From: Acidobacteriota bacterium
GTDB taxonomy: Bacteria > Acidobacteriota > Terriglobia > UBA7540
DNA: 64,000 bases
Direction: 5' to 3'
Assembly (NCBI GenBank): GCA_902812365.1
Contig: CADDZC010000008.1
Span: 21,491-85,490, forward strand
The position numbers and the translations under genes are program-made. The notes beneath the pieces are model-generated. The model was not told the DNA's origin, did not search any database, and was given only the letters and a program-made list of their open reading frames with translations. Within the stretch, counting starts at the first letter, position 1, and every line of letters begins with the position of its first letter. Shown piece by piece: positions 45,314 to 55,600 of this stretch.

Positions 45314-47257
45314 TCATAAAATGATCCGCCGATCCCCCTCGCGCCGCGTCACGCGCTCACGATCCAGATATTCGAGCAGCGGGATCGCATACTTCCGGCT
45401 GACCCCGGTCAGGGCTTTAAACGTGGCCACGTCGATGAATTTGTCCTCGGTCTTTCGTTGCGCCAGGGCCTCGCGCAATCGATCCAGAGCCGCGGCATGA
45501 AAGATCAGATTGTCCGCCACCCGCACCAGTACCCGTTCGCGCAATAAAATCTGCAGGATTTTCTCTGCCCGTTGGCGGTCGACGGGCAGGGCCCCCAAGA
45601 CCTCCGTCGCGCTGGGCACGGCGAGCCCGGCGGCTTCAAAGGCCTGGCTGATTTGCTGCTTGGCGGCGGCCTCTTCCGCGGTCAGGGCGATGCTCCGGCC
45701 GGCACGGCGAACTACCTCTCCGGCCGCCTCAATTTTGTGCTGGGCGACGGCGGCGTCCAGCGCAGCATTGAACAGCTGGGTGGAGAGCGGGCGGCGCGGT
45801 CTGTGCGGCCCGGAGTCGCGCGAGACCGCCGGGAGCACCCCAGCCAGGCGGCCCCGCAAGTCCTCCTTGGCGATGCCCGAGAGCAGCGGGTTGGCTTGGT
45901 GGAAATGGTCGACTTGGTCGGCCAGGGCCCCCACCAACGCGTTGAAAACAATCGAATCTGCCCAGGCGTTCGGTGGCTGACCGAGGGGTTTGAGCCTTCC
46001 CTTGGCGGCCAGAGATGCGGCTAAGCCCGATACCTCGCGCGGCCGCCGCCCGCTGCGGGCCACGAGAGCCGCAATGGAGAGCTCCCCGGATTCGCGCACC
46101 CATAACTCGATGGCCGCCTCGGCGTCACCACGCTCAAGCACCTCGAGACGCTCCCGCACCCGCGCATCGCCCAGACGATGGCGCGGCGGTTGACTATCGA
46201 GGATCACGCCTCCGCCCAAAGTCGCCAGAGGAGAGAACTGCCGGATAATGAAACGGTCGCCGGGCAGAAACAACCCCGGCTCCGCTAGGCGCAACTGGGC
46301 ATAAGCGCGACCGCCGGGTTTCAGTTCACCTCCGTCGAGGAGGGCAACCTCCGCCACCGTTTCGGCTGTCCCGCAGTGAAAGTGGACGCGCGCGCGATGC
46401 CGCAAGGGACGTGCGGAGGCAAGAAGCGAGAGAACACAATCCAATTGTCGGGTGGCCGCAAACCAATCGGGATCGGCCAGAACCATGCCACGGGTGATCT
46501 CTTTCGCTTCCACGCCGGCGAGGTTGAGCGCCGTGCGCTGTCCGGCTCGGGCTTCGTCGGCCGGCCGGTTATGCACTTGGATACCCCGCACGCGCACGCG
46601 CCGGCCCAGCGGAACGACCTCCAACTCAGCTTCCCTTTGCACCCGGCCCGCGATCAGCGTGCCGGTAACAACAGTGCCGAACCCCTTCATCACGAAAGCC
46701 CGATCGATGGGCAGGCGAAACGGTCGCTCGGCGGACTTGGGCGTCACGGCCAGACTCAAGCCCCGCAATTCCTCTTTCAGCCGGTCCAACCCTTCGCCGG
46801 TTCGCGCGCTGACCGGCACGATCGGAGCCCCATCGAGAAACGATCCGGCAACGAATTCCTGGACTTCGAGGCGAACGATCTCGACGAGATCGCGGTCTGC
46901 CAGATCGATCTTGGTAAGGGCGACGAGGCCCCGCTGGACGCCCAGGAGCCGGCACAGATCGAAATGTTCGCGCGTCTGCGGTTTGATCGACTCGTCGGCC
47001 GCCACGACCAGCATCACCACATCGATGCCGCTTGCCCCCGCCAGCATGTTCTTGATGAAGTGCTCGTGGCCCGGCACGTCAACAAAGCCGAGCTGGAGAT
47101 CATCGCCCAAGTCGAGGTGCGCAAACCCGAGGTCGATGGTGATCCCGCGCCGTTTTTCCTCCTCCAAACGATCGGGATCGGTGCCGGTGAGAGCCAGCAC
47201 CAAGGATGACTTGCCATGATCGATATGGCCGGCGGTGCCGACGATCACATGCTTCAT
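45314..47257 (-). CDS. selB: Selenocysteine-specific translation elongation factor SelB
   Basis: 647 aa GTPase. [10 protein letters not shown] (G1), GITIDLGFA (switch I), [12 protein letters not shown] (G3), TKIDLAD (G4) and PVSARTGEG (G5) are complete; domains 2 and 3 follow, then four winged-helix units that bind the SECIS hairpin, ending [20 protein letters not shown]. The frame continues upstream to 47554, but the conserved start [13 protein letters not shown] fixes the ATG at 47257. It delivers Sec-tRNA to UGA. No selA, selD or tRNA-Sec gene is seen in this window. Confidence 0.93.
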   Translation of the reverse strand: MKHVIVGTAGHIDHGKSSLVLALTGTDPDRLEEEKRRGITIDLGFAHLDLGDDLQLGFVDVPGHEHFIKNMLAGASGIDVVMLVVAADESIKPQTREHFDLCRLLGVQRGLVALTKIDLADRDLVEIVRLEVQEFVAGSFLDGAPIVPVSARTGEGLDRLKEELRGLSLAVTPKSAERPFRLPIDRAFVMKGFGTVVTGTLIAGRVQREAELEVVPLGRRVRVRGIQVHNRPADEARAGQRTALNLAGVEAKEITRGMVLADPDWFAATRQLDCVLSLLASARPLRHRARVHFHCGTAETVAEVALLDGGELKPGGRAYAQLRLAEPGLFLPGDRFIIRQFSPLATLGGGVILDSQPPRHRLGDARVRERLEVLERGDAEAAIELWVRESGELSIAALVARSGRRPREVSGLAASLAAKGRLKPLGQPPNAWADSIVFNALVGALADQVDHFHQANPLLSGIAKEDLRGRLAGVLPAVSRDSGPHRPRRPLSTQLFNAALDAAVAQHKIEAAGEVVRRAGRSIALTAEEAAAKQQISQAFEAAGLAVPSATEVLGALPVDRQRAEKILQILLRERVLVRVADNLIFHAAALDRLREALAQRKTEDKFIDVATFKALTGVSRKYAIPLLEYLDRERVTRREGDRRIIL

Positions 47258-47459
47258 CGAAGCCCCTGCTGGCGGAGAAACTCCTGGCAGCTCTTTGATT
47301 ATGTGAGCAAGAGCCCTGGGCGAGCAACTGCGCTCGGGACTGGGGCCGGTTCCACGCGGCCCACCGTGTTCGCCGCCGCAGCCCAGGCAACCAAGATCGC
47401 CGATGCCGGATTCCAAAGGAGTGAATCGATCAAGGCGTGGAAAGGAGGAAGCGAGAGCG

Positions 47460-47855
47460 ATGAAAAGGGCATGGAAACTTTTGCTGGGAATGACCATCGC
47501 TCTGTTGTGCGCGGCGGCACTTGGGGTTGCCAAGTCCGACCAAGTCAACATCATTTATGAAACCCGAGTCGGGAACGGTCCGACGCTCAAGCCGGGAGTA
47601 TACAAGCTGGCGGTCATTAACGATCCGCAGTCGCCGAAGGTGCAGTTCTACCAGAACGGCAAGCGTGTCGCGGAAGTGCCGGCCAAGCTCGTCAGCCAAA
47701 GCAAAAAGAATCCTGAAACCGAGGTGTATTACAACACCGTGGGCAAAGACGACCACGTGCTGACGGAGATCCGGCTGAATGGCTGGACGGAAAACATCAT
47801 GTTCCCGACTCAAACGGAGGGTTCGAACTCATCGGCCAATCCCGGGTCGATGTGA
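47460..47855 (+). CDS. Small secreted protein, unknown function
   Basis: 131 aa. Signal peptide (KRAWKLLLGMTIALLCAAALGVA) then a compact beta-rich domain with LKPGVYKLAVINDP and VQFYQNGKRVAEVPAKLV. It resembles small acidobacterial exported proteins with no assigned role. Start: ATG 47460 after AAAGGAGGAA. A strong terminator follows 33 nt after the stop, so it is a single-gene unit, divergent from selB. Confidence 0.8.
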   Translation: MKRAWKLLLGMTIALLCAAALGVAKSDQVNIIYETRVGNGPTLKPGVYKLAVINDPQSPKVQFYQNGKRVAEVPAKLVSQSKKNPETEVYYNTVGKDDHVLTEIRLNGWTENIMFPTQTEGSNSSANPGSM

Positions 47856-47887
47856 TTGAGGAGCAAGCTGTTCCCTGTTTCCCCTGC

Positions 47888-47912
47888 AGGCGGCGTGGGT
47901 GCCGCCTTTTTT
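47888..47912 (+). terminator. Rho-independent terminator
   Basis: GGCGGC, loop GTGGGT, GCCGCC, then TTTTTT. A perfect 6-bp GC stem and T6 tract downstream of the small secreted protein gene; it does not have a T-tract on the other strand, so it acts for the plus strand. Confidence 0.88.
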
Positions 47913-47937
47913 ATTCAGGCAGGAGACGTTCCCGAGG

Positions 47938-50115
47938 CTACTGCAAGGTAAACGACACCGCTTCTTCAGCCCTTTCAGAGCCTTGGGTGACGATAAAGCG
48001 CACGGCAATGTCGCCGGGTTCAATCTGAGCCAGGGGTACCGTAGCTACGTACTGAATCCGACCACTTGGGTCGCTCGGCCCGAGTTGAGGCGAGCCACTG
48101 CCCATCAATTCGCCATTCCGGCTGAATTCCATCGTTAACCGCGGAGACGCGGCGACGGATGGGTCGGCGTAAATCACCATATAGAACGAAATGAATGGAG
48201 AGCTTGATTTACTGATGACCGGGCTGAGAACGGGGGAGATCAGCTTGGTACTCACCAGCAAGGGGTCTGAGGAGTCGGCGGACCCTTCCGCTTCCTTCGC
48301 CGCGCGGATGATGATGACGCTGCTGATGCCCAGGGACGTGGATAGGGGTGGCATGATCAGGGTACTCTTGCGGACGCTGATTTTGTTGCTTTCGCCGGTG
48401 CCGTCCAGCACCGCTGATTCAAGCCGGTAATACCCAGGAGCCAGATTGAAGTGCTCGGTAGAGATGAAATGGCTCGCTCGAAGGGCATTTAGCTTATCGC
48501 TCGGCACGGTAAGAGGAAGTTCGTTCTCGAACCTTTTTACAATGCGGCCGTTCGCATCCTTCAGGAGAGCAACGTAGGAAAGACGGCCTGCAAACTCATC
48601 CGATCCGTGTTTCTCGAACGTCAGATCACTAAGCGGTACGTCCATGACCAAGTCGCATATGGGCTGGTTCTGCTGGCCACGAAAATGCATGCCCTCCGCA
48701 TGGAAAACAAAGCTCTGGGGAGGATGGGACGAACTGAGCGCCTGCAACAACGGAACCTCGTAGGAATGAAGGAGGGCCACTCCGGCTAGGGCAACAGGAA
48801 GGGCAAAGTATCCGGAGCGCGACTGAATGCGCAGGTTTTCGCGGTTCGTCTTGACCGTGATGCTGTGAAAGGAGCCGTCGTCGCTGGAAAGGCCCGGAGA
48901 GTAGCTGATTTCATAGTAGCTCTCGATGTCTTCAACCAGCTGATGCAAGGGGCCTCGGAGGTCATTCGTGTTCGCAATAAGGACACCTCCCGTCGACGAT
49001 GCAAGGTTGGCCAGCGTACTCTGCGCGTTGGCGCGGGTGCTTCGGACGCCGGTATCGAAGAGTTGCGCCTCGTCAGGCCGAACCGGTTGGCTGCCGTCGT
49101 TAGCTTGCTGGTCCTGGGAAGCCTGGGCGGCCCTCTTCAACGTGTCGATGCTGGATTGATTAGCGCTCCAGGTGGTCAAGCCATGCGTGTCAACTGGGTA
49201 AAAGCTGACGTTCGAGCGGTTGGCGATGCTGAGGACATCTTGGAAAGGCTTTTCCATTCCGCGCGGAATCACGAAGCCGCCTTCGGTAAAGTAGAGTACG
49301 GTTTTCCTGCCCGGCAAGCGGTATTGCTCTTTAACTGCATCCAGCAAAGCCCATATTTCCAGGCGTCCCGCCTCCGTGATGGCGACTGATTGCTCGTTCT
49401 GAATCATTTGCAGCAACATTTGCGCCATGGCGAGGTTGGCCGAATCCGCGTGATTCGCATTCCGTTCCGCGGACTCGGGCCTGGCGCCTTGGCTGTCGAT
49501 TCGTCCCTGCTCAGATGGCGCGTCACTCGCCTGGGGACCCAACATCTGTTCGAGTTGGGCCCGAACCGCTTCAGTATCCTTGGAAAAATCGGTGCTCTGG
49601 CCGCGAGTGGCGCGGTTGATCGCCGCCTTAAGAAGAGCTCGATCGTTGGTGAAGAATTGAAGAACCTCGATCCTATAATCGATCGTCATCACGGCCATAT
49701 AGACATTTTGGGGAAGCTCCCCTTTCAATAGCTCCAGTGCCCCGCTGCGCGCCAACTGCCGCGCGTCATTGCTAAAGCAGTGAAAGATCAGGGTGACCAG
49801 CCGAATCTGGCGCAGGGGATCGAGCCCGGCTCGCGCTCCCCCCGTTCCGACGGCTTCTTCACCCTGAATACGGCGAAAAGACCTGATCTTCACCGGCTGG
49901 CCGTTGTCAAATATTTGGAAATCATCGGGCTGCAAATCGGTGACGGCGCGGCCCTTCTTGTCTCGAACCACGACATCGAGCAAAACTTCTTCGGTGGTGG
50001 ACTTGACGGTCGCTCCCAATGGGGCTGGTCCTTGCAGTGGCTCGGAATCGGCCTTCTGGCCTACGCAGGCAACAATCACCGCTAGGCCCAACGTCATCCC
50101 AAACATCCTGTTCAT
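47938..50115 (-). CDS. VWFA-related domain protein (acidobacterial type)
   Basis: 725 aa. The N-terminus has a signal with a lipobox-like LAVIVACVG, so it may be a lipoprotein. Then comes KSTTEEVLLDVVVRDKKGR and AVTDLQPDDFQIFDNGQPVKI, the start of the VWFA-related family that is greatly expanded in Acidobacteria, a VWFA-like domain (VTLIFHCFSNDARQL, KTVLYFTEGGFVIP), and beta-rich C-terminal domains ending with ALGISS- and PSDPSGRIQYVA-type strands. Probable outer-face adhesion or scaffold role. Last gene of the receptor/TPR block. Confidence 0.85.
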   Translation of the reverse strand: MNRMFGMTLGLAVIVACVGQKADSEPLQGPAPLGATVKSTTEEVLLDVVVRDKKGRAVTDLQPDDFQIFDNGQPVKIRSFRRIQGEEAVGTGGARAGLDPLRQIRLVTLIFHCFSNDARQLARSGALELLKGELPQNVYMAVMTIDYRIEVLQFFTNDRALLKAAINRATRGQSTDFSKDTEAVRAQLEQMLGPQASDAPSEQGRIDSQGARPESAERNANHADSANLAMAQMLLQMIQNEQSVAITEAGRLEIWALLDAVKEQYRLPGRKTVLYFTEGGFVIPRGMEKPFQDVLSIANRSNVSFYPVDTHGLTTWSANQSSIDTLKRAAQASQDQQANDGSQPVRPDEAQLFDTGVRSTRANAQSTLANLASSTGGVLIANTNDLRGPLHQLVEDIESYYEISYSPGLSSDDGSFHSITVKTNRENLRIQSRSGYFALPVALAGVALLHSYEVPLLQALSSSHPPQSFVFHAEGMHFRGQQNQPICDLVMDVPLSDLTFEKHGSDEFAGRLSYVALLKDANGRIVKRFENELPLTVPSDKLNALRASHFISTEHFNLAPGYYRLESAVLDGTGESNKISVRKSTLIMPPLSTSLGISSVIIIRAAKEAEGSADSSDPLLVSTKLISPVLSPVISKSSSPFISFYMVIYADPSVAASPRLTMEFSRNGELMGSGSPQLGPSDPSGRIQYVATVPLAQIEPGDIAVRFIVTQGSERAEEAVSFTLQ

Positions 50116-50202
50116 ACGCGCCCCTACACCGGCCTCATCTCGTTCGATCCCGACGCACTCAATCCTGGAAACAAACTCTGGCGCTTCATCGTTTGCTGCT
50201 TC

Positions 50203-51396
50203 TCATTGCGGTTTCGACACCGCGACTTCACCTTGTTTTCTCAGCCGCAAGAATTCCACTCGTTGCTTCATGGCATCCTCCTTGCGCCCCGCTTTGGCAT
50301 AGGCCGCGGCCAACACGAAACGGACCTGGGGTTGCCAGGGGGCCAAGCGAGCCGCGACTTCAAGTTCACGGATACCTCGCGGCAAATCCAAATCGCCCTC
50401 TGTCAGCACTTCGCCCAACACCGCGCGAGCGGCGAAGTAGTTAGGGCTGGCGGCGACAGCTTTTTCCGCGTAGGGTAAGGCCGTCTGGTACTGCTTGCGC
50501 TTCACGTACTCCCCGGCAAGGCTGACGAGCGCTTGAGGGTGTGCGGGCGAGATGACGAGTTCTTGTTTCCATTGGTCGAGCGCTCGGTCAGGGTCGTCGG
50601 CGAGCAACATGGTTCCCACCAGAAAATGAATCTGGGGCGTCCTCGGGTACTTCTGAAGAAGCAAGGCAAGGTCCGCGTCCACGGCCGTGGCGCGGCGGGC
50701 GGCGGCGTCACACATGGCCTGGCCCACATCCATTACCAGCTCGCGCTCCAGAGGCGGGAGCTCACTCGGCAGCAGCGGTTTGCGGAGCGCTGCCAGCCCC
50801 ATGGCCTCGGTGAAGTCGGGACTCTCCTTGCCCTGCCGGACAAAATCAGCAATCACGCCTGTCGCTGCCTCGAACTCCCCGGATCGCGTCAGTAGGAGTG
50901 CCAGGTGATACTTGGCCACTTCGTAAAAATCCTGTTGACGGGGAATCCCCAGTTGATCTGCACGCTTTAGATGTACGAGGGCGCTCTCGTACTTCTTCGT
51001 TTCAAACTCACATAAACCTAACATCACCCACCCGAGGGCCATTTCGGGCTTGAGACCCGTCACGTGACGGAATGCCGCCTGGCCGTCGGTGAATCGATCC
51101 GCCTCGTAATCCAGCATACCAAGGTACCACCATCCCTCCACGAAATCCGGGTTGGCGCGGACTACCTCCTGATACAGCCGCGTTGCCTCATCGGTGCGAT
51201 CCGCTTCGCGGGCGGCCGCTGCCTGGTTCACGAGAGCGTCGAAGCTCGCCGAGCTCGTGGTGCGGGGCGCCTTCCCGGGTGCTGGAGCTTGGCGACCCAG
51301 GCCGGGCGCAGCACGCAGGAGAACGGCAAAGAAAACGAATAACCCGAACCACTTGGCCCCGACGACGGGCGAACGCGCTAGGTACAACGATCTCAT
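50203..51396 (-). CDS. TPR protein, exported (copy 1)
   Basis: 397 aa, N-terminal hydrophobic segment (WFGLFVFFAVLLRAAPGLG) and about eight TPR units, for example TDEATRLYQEVVRANPDFVEG and ALGWVMLGLCEFETKKYESAL. It would be a periplasmic scaffold. Its ATG overlaps the stop of the preceding TPR gene (ATGA), and 87 nt separate it from the VWFA-related gene. Partner proteins cannot be named. Confidence 0.85.
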   Translation of the reverse strand: MRSLYLARSPVVGAKWFGLFVFFAVLLRAAPGLGRQAPAPGKAPRTTSSASFDALVNQAAAAREADRTDEATRLYQEVVRANPDFVEGWWYLGMLDYEADRFTDGQAAFRHVTGLKPEMALGWVMLGLCEFETKKYESALVHLKRADQLGIPRQQDFYEVAKYHLALLLTRSGEFEAATGVIADFVRQGKESPDFTEAMGLAALRKPLLPSELPPLERELVMDVGQAMCDAAARRATAVDADLALLLQKYPRTPQIHFLVGTMLLADDPDRALDQWKQELVISPAHPQALVSLAGEYVKRKQYQTALPYAEKAVAASPNYFAARAVLGEVLTEGDLDLPRGIRELEVAARLAPWQPQVRFVLAAAYAKAGRKEDAMKQRVEFLRLRKQGEVAVSKPQ

Positions 51397-52553
51397 GGCG
51401 CCGTGGCCCTTTTTTCATTAGCTGACCGGCGAGCCGCCAGCCTGCGGACAACGTCACGCTCGCGGTCGCCATCCGCTTTCCTCTTCTCCCGATAATAGAC
51501 GGTCGCCAGCGATACGTGGGCCTCGCTGAAATCGGGCGCCTCCGTAACGATCTTTTCGAGATCAGCACCCGCCTTTTCCACTTGACCCATGGCCAGCTCA
51601 GCCGACGCGATCTGGTAGCGGACCCCCAGATCGCCGGGGCGTATTTCCAAGGCATGGTGGAGATAGCGGAGCGCCGCGTCGAACCGTTCATCCTGACGGA
51701 GCAACACACCCATCTGTAAATTCGCTTCGAAATTATTGGGATCAGCGCGGAGGGCGCGCTCGAAAGCTTCTTGGGCGCGCACCGGGTTTCCCGAGGAGAG
51801 CAAGGCCAAGCCGTAATAGGCGTAGACATCCGGCAGGTTAGGGTTCAGTTCGACGGCTCTTTTCAGATCCCGGAGTGCACCGGGAATATCATAGACCCGC
51901 AACTTGGTTGTGCCGAGCAGAAGCCGAGCCTCGGCTGAGTCGCCGTTTCGCAGAATCTTGTCGATGACCACCTGTCCCTTGGCCGCCTGCCCGTCGCGAA
52001 CCAATGCCGTCCCCAGCATATAGATGACCGCTTGATCGTCCGAATGCGTCGGTTCAAGGGGACCTAAAAGATCAATCACCCTCTTGTTATCGCCGAGCCG
52101 CAGATAGCAGTCTGCGAGCAGCATAACCGGCCGAAGGTCATTCGGCATTTCCTGATGAACTTTTTTTAAGCTCTCGAGGGCTGGGAAAAGCTGCGCGGTC
52201 TTGTAATAGGCAAGGGCCAGATTGAATTCGATCTCAGGATTGGCTTCCAACCGCAGCGCGCGTTGATACTCAATGATCGCTTCTTCGTAACGCCCGGCAC
52301 CTGCCAGGGCTGCGCCAAGGTCCGACCGCACCGGAGCCACATTGGGGTATTGTTCGAGAAATAAGCGATAATCTTTGATGGCCTGGTCGAGTTTGCCCGC
52401 CCGGTGGAGCGACTCAGCCTGTTTAAGCAGATCCTCGGGAGACTGTGTGGCTTGTCCACTCCGGGCGCTTGCGGCCAGCGCAAAAACAGAAAAACCGCAC
52501 AGCAACCGCGAGATCAAACAAGCTGACACGCGTTCTGCTGTGCAGCTTCCCAT
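51393..52553 (-). CDS. TPR protein, exported (copy 2)
   Basis: About 386 aa. Signal-like N-terminus from ATG 52553 (RLLCGFSVFALAASA), then about nine TPRs, for example AIIEYQRALRLEANPEIEFNLALAYY-type units (LDQAIKDYRLFLEQYPNVAPV, VYAYYGLALLSSGNPVRAQE). The frame opens at 52625, but a -10 box (TATAAT, 52570-52575) and a terminator-like hairpin lie in that extra part, so initiation at 52553 fits better. First gene of its unit, coupled to the next TPR gene by ATGA. Confidence 0.85.
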   Translation of the reverse strand: MGSCTAERVSACLISRLLCGFSVFALAASARSGQATQSPEDLLKQAESLHRAGKLDQAIKDYRLFLEQYPNVAPVRSDLGAALAGAGRYEEAIIEYQRALRLEANPEIEFNLALAYYKTAQLFPALESLKKVHQEMPNDLRPVMLLADCYLRLGDNKRVIDLLGPLEPTHSDDQAVIYMLGTALVRDGQAAKGQVVIDKILRNGDSAEARLLLGTTKLRVYDIPGALRDLKRAVELNPNLPDVYAYYGLALLSSGNPVRAQEAFERALRADPNNFEANLQMGVLLRQDERFDAALRYLHHALEIRPGDLGVRYQIASAELAMGQVEKAGADLEKIVTEAPDFSEAHVSLATVYYREKRKADGDRERDVVRRLAARRSANEKRATAP

Positions 52554-52569
52554 GGCTCGGACCGATGAC

Positions 52570-52575
52570 ATTATA
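52570..52575 (-). promoter_or_regulatory. -10 box for the TPR/VWFA unit
   Basis: A consensus TATAAT on the minus strand, 17 nt before the ATG at 52553. No good -35 hexamer is seen 17 nt upstream, where the hairpin lies. The transcript would have a leader of only about 10 nt. Confidence 0.5.
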
Positions 52576-52583
52576 GCCGCAAA

Positions 52584-52610
52584 GGCCACGCAGGGCGGAC
52601 CTGCGTGGCC
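52584..52610 (-). terminator. Hairpin terminator after the TonB-dependent receptor
   Basis: GGCCACGCAGG and CCTGCGTGGCC form a perfect 11-bp stem with loop TCCGC (minus strand), followed by TTTGCGG. It lies 43 nt after the receptor stop codon. The short T-tract makes it a weak intrinsic terminator, separating the receptor from the TPR genes. Confidence 0.6.
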
Positions 52611-52653
52611 GCCCTGGCCGCACACATGGGTGCGCCCCCCAACAGATGACCGG

Positions 52654-55600
52654 CTAGAAGTAGAACTTCACCGCGAATTGGATGACGCGGTTGCCCTGCT
52701 TCACTGGCGCAAAACCGAAGGCCGAATTCGTTTGTTTCTGGCCGCCGTTTCCGTCCGAAGCGAAGTTGAGATTCAGGGCGCTCGCACCTACGCCTCCGCC
52801 AGTGAACGTCCAGATCGGATGGTTGAGGAAGTTAAAGCCCTCGACACGAAACTCCAGATGCTTGGCCTCCGTAAACTGGAAATTTTTAAAGAGCGCCAAG
52901 TCAGTGTTGAAGAACGAAGGACCGAACACTTCAGGCAGCACGATCGGCCCGTTCTGGCCCGGCACCGTGGGAAGTTGAAAGCAGCTTCCGTTCAGGTACT
53001 GATGTTGAATCAGGTTTTTCGTCGGATTACAGGTCAGCAGCGGCTGCAGGGGCACCTGGTCAGTTCCAAGAATGGCGAGGTTGGAAATCGCTGACTTGTA
53101 GCTATTCTGAACGTTCAGACCTGTCACATTACTCAAATCGTTGAAATTCTCGCCGGTCGAATTAGCCGTCAGGTTGACGCCGCTTTGGAATTGCGTTATG
53201 CCGGACAACTCCCAGCCGTTGGCCAAGTGGCTGAGAATCTTGTTCGCATGCGCAGGCTCGGGAAGCTGAACGTAATACGCCGCATTGAAGATATGGCGGC
53301 GATCGAACGGCTCGGGGCCATAATCGTTTTGCAGGTTCAACTGATCCTGGCCCACGATGCCCAATGCCTTGCTGTAGGTGTAATTGAGCGTCAGATCGTA
53401 ACGCTCCTTCTGCCTCACCCAACTCACCTGCAGACCGTTGTAGTTCGATGACAGGTTGTGATTGGCCACGCTGATCGTCTGGTAGATGGGATAGCGACCA
53501 TACTTGTATTCCCCGCCGCCGGCCAGCGTTGACGGGTCAACACCGACGTTAAAGAGTGTGCCCAGGGGGATGACGTTCGCATTCGTCCCGACGCCGGCCG
53601 TATTCAACTGATACCGGCTCCGGTTACCCACGTAGGACGCCTCAAGCAGGGACGCCCACGGCAGCCGCTGGGAAATCGTGACACTGTAACTGGTGGTCAG
53701 AGGACTGTGATCGTCCGTCGGGCTCACCGCGCCGGTAGCGAAGGGTTGCGTGCCCGGCACAATCGCCTCGATCTGCGAAAACGACAGGTAGCCGGTGCTG
53801 GGCGACTCAATGCCTACGGGCTGATCGAGACCCTGCGTGAACTGCGCGTTGTGATAGTAAAACTGGCCCCATCCTCCCCGCAGCACGGTTTTGCCCGTGC
53901 CGAACAAATCGTAGGCCGCGCCGAGCCGCGGAGCCCAGAACAGCGCGCGATTCGGGAACCCGGAGAGCGGCACCTTCGGATCCTTTTTGTGCCAATCAAA
54001 TCCGGTACCTGAAGATTCAGGCGAGCCGGGTACGTAGAGCGCCGGATTCCACACAGCGAAGCCGTATCCCTGCCGGTCGTACCAGGCTCCGAGATGCGAT
54101 GCGCGGAGGCCGTAGTCGACCGTCAAGCGCCGGGTTACCTTCCAATTGTCCTGAGCGAAAAGCTCGATGGTGTTATACGCCTCGTTGTGCAGATTATTGA
54201 AGTTCTGTTCGCTATATGCGCCCGCGTGCCCGGTCAGCAAGTCTGCATAAGGGTTGCCCGTTCCACCGGCCCAGCTGGCTTCCTGGATCAAGCCGTTGGA
54301 GTTCCCGCTGTTCGGCTGGTTGTTGATCACGTATTCGTAGTAGGCTCCAAACTTTGCGGTGTGGGTTCCCCACACTTTCGATAAATTATCGCTGAACGAG
54401 GGAAGGTATTTCTTTGAAAAAAGGCCCTGGCTAGGTCCGCCGACCTCGAAGCCGCCTGGATTCAGCATGGTTGGGAACTCGCCCCCCCAACTCGTCACCG
54501 AAGGGATCTGCTGAACGCCATTCTTGAAGATGCCGGTGAACGGAATGTTGAGTGCTTTTCGGCTGACTCGATTCGGATCCTTAAACACGTTCGGAAAATC
54601 GATGTAGGTATAACCGAACACGAATTCGTTGGACAGCGTCGGGCTGAAAACGTGGGTGAGACTCGTCGAAATCGATTGAGATTGGTTTTTCCCCAGGACC
54701 GGCGTAGGATAAGGTACGGAAACTGGATTCCTCCACCACATGGTGACCGGAAACTGCTGTACCTCTTTCTGCAAGTTATAGCGAACGTAAAGCTTCGTGT
54801 TGTCACTGATGTTGTAATCGACTCGTGACATCCACTGCCACGAATTCTGGTCGAAGACGGCATCACTCACGTAGTTGTAACCGCCGTTGGCGTTCGGATC
54901 GGTATTGGGTAAAGGAAACAGGTTCATCAAGCCCTGACCGGTGGGATCGATGGCCGCGCTCGGAATGATCCCACCCGGATAGGGGGCATTGGGGCCCGAT
55001 GTCAAAGTCGATTTGAGCTGAGAAGGAGCGCCGCCGCTGGCGGTCTTGTTGCCGAGCCTGGCCAGTTCAGCCGGGCTGAAGTTACCGTTGCGCATGTTTG
55101 GCGTCGGGACCGTCGCGCCCAACAGGCCCGTGTCAAGTGTCTGGAAGTAATATTCGAAGCCGGTGAAGAAAAAGACTTTGTCGCGATGGTGAGGAGAAAT
55201 GGGGCCGCCGATGTTTCCGCCCGGAAACAGAAACTTGTTCTTGGGCTTGGCCACGCCCGTAAAATTGTTGATCCAAGAATTCGAATTCAAAGGGTAGTCA
55301 CGCAGCGAGAAATAGGCCTCACCGTGATAATCATGTCCCCCAGCCTTGGCAATGGAATTGATGACGATCGGTCCTTTGGAGTTCTCGGCAGTATAGTTTG
55401 AGGTCAGGACCTTAAACTCCTGGATCATGTCGGTGTTCGGATTCACCGGGGTCGCACAGTTGCATCCCGGGTCCGACACATGGGCGCCGTCGGCTGTGAT
55501 ATCGATATTGTTGACGCCTGTTCCGTTAGCCACAAACGCACCATTAAGCGGGCTCTGGCTTCCGCCGTCGCCATTGCCATTAATGCCGATGACTTCGCCG

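Noticed and set aside
47258..47459. tRNA-Sec gene next to selB
   Set aside because: No tRNA-like T-arm or acceptor stem is visible in the gap on either strand.
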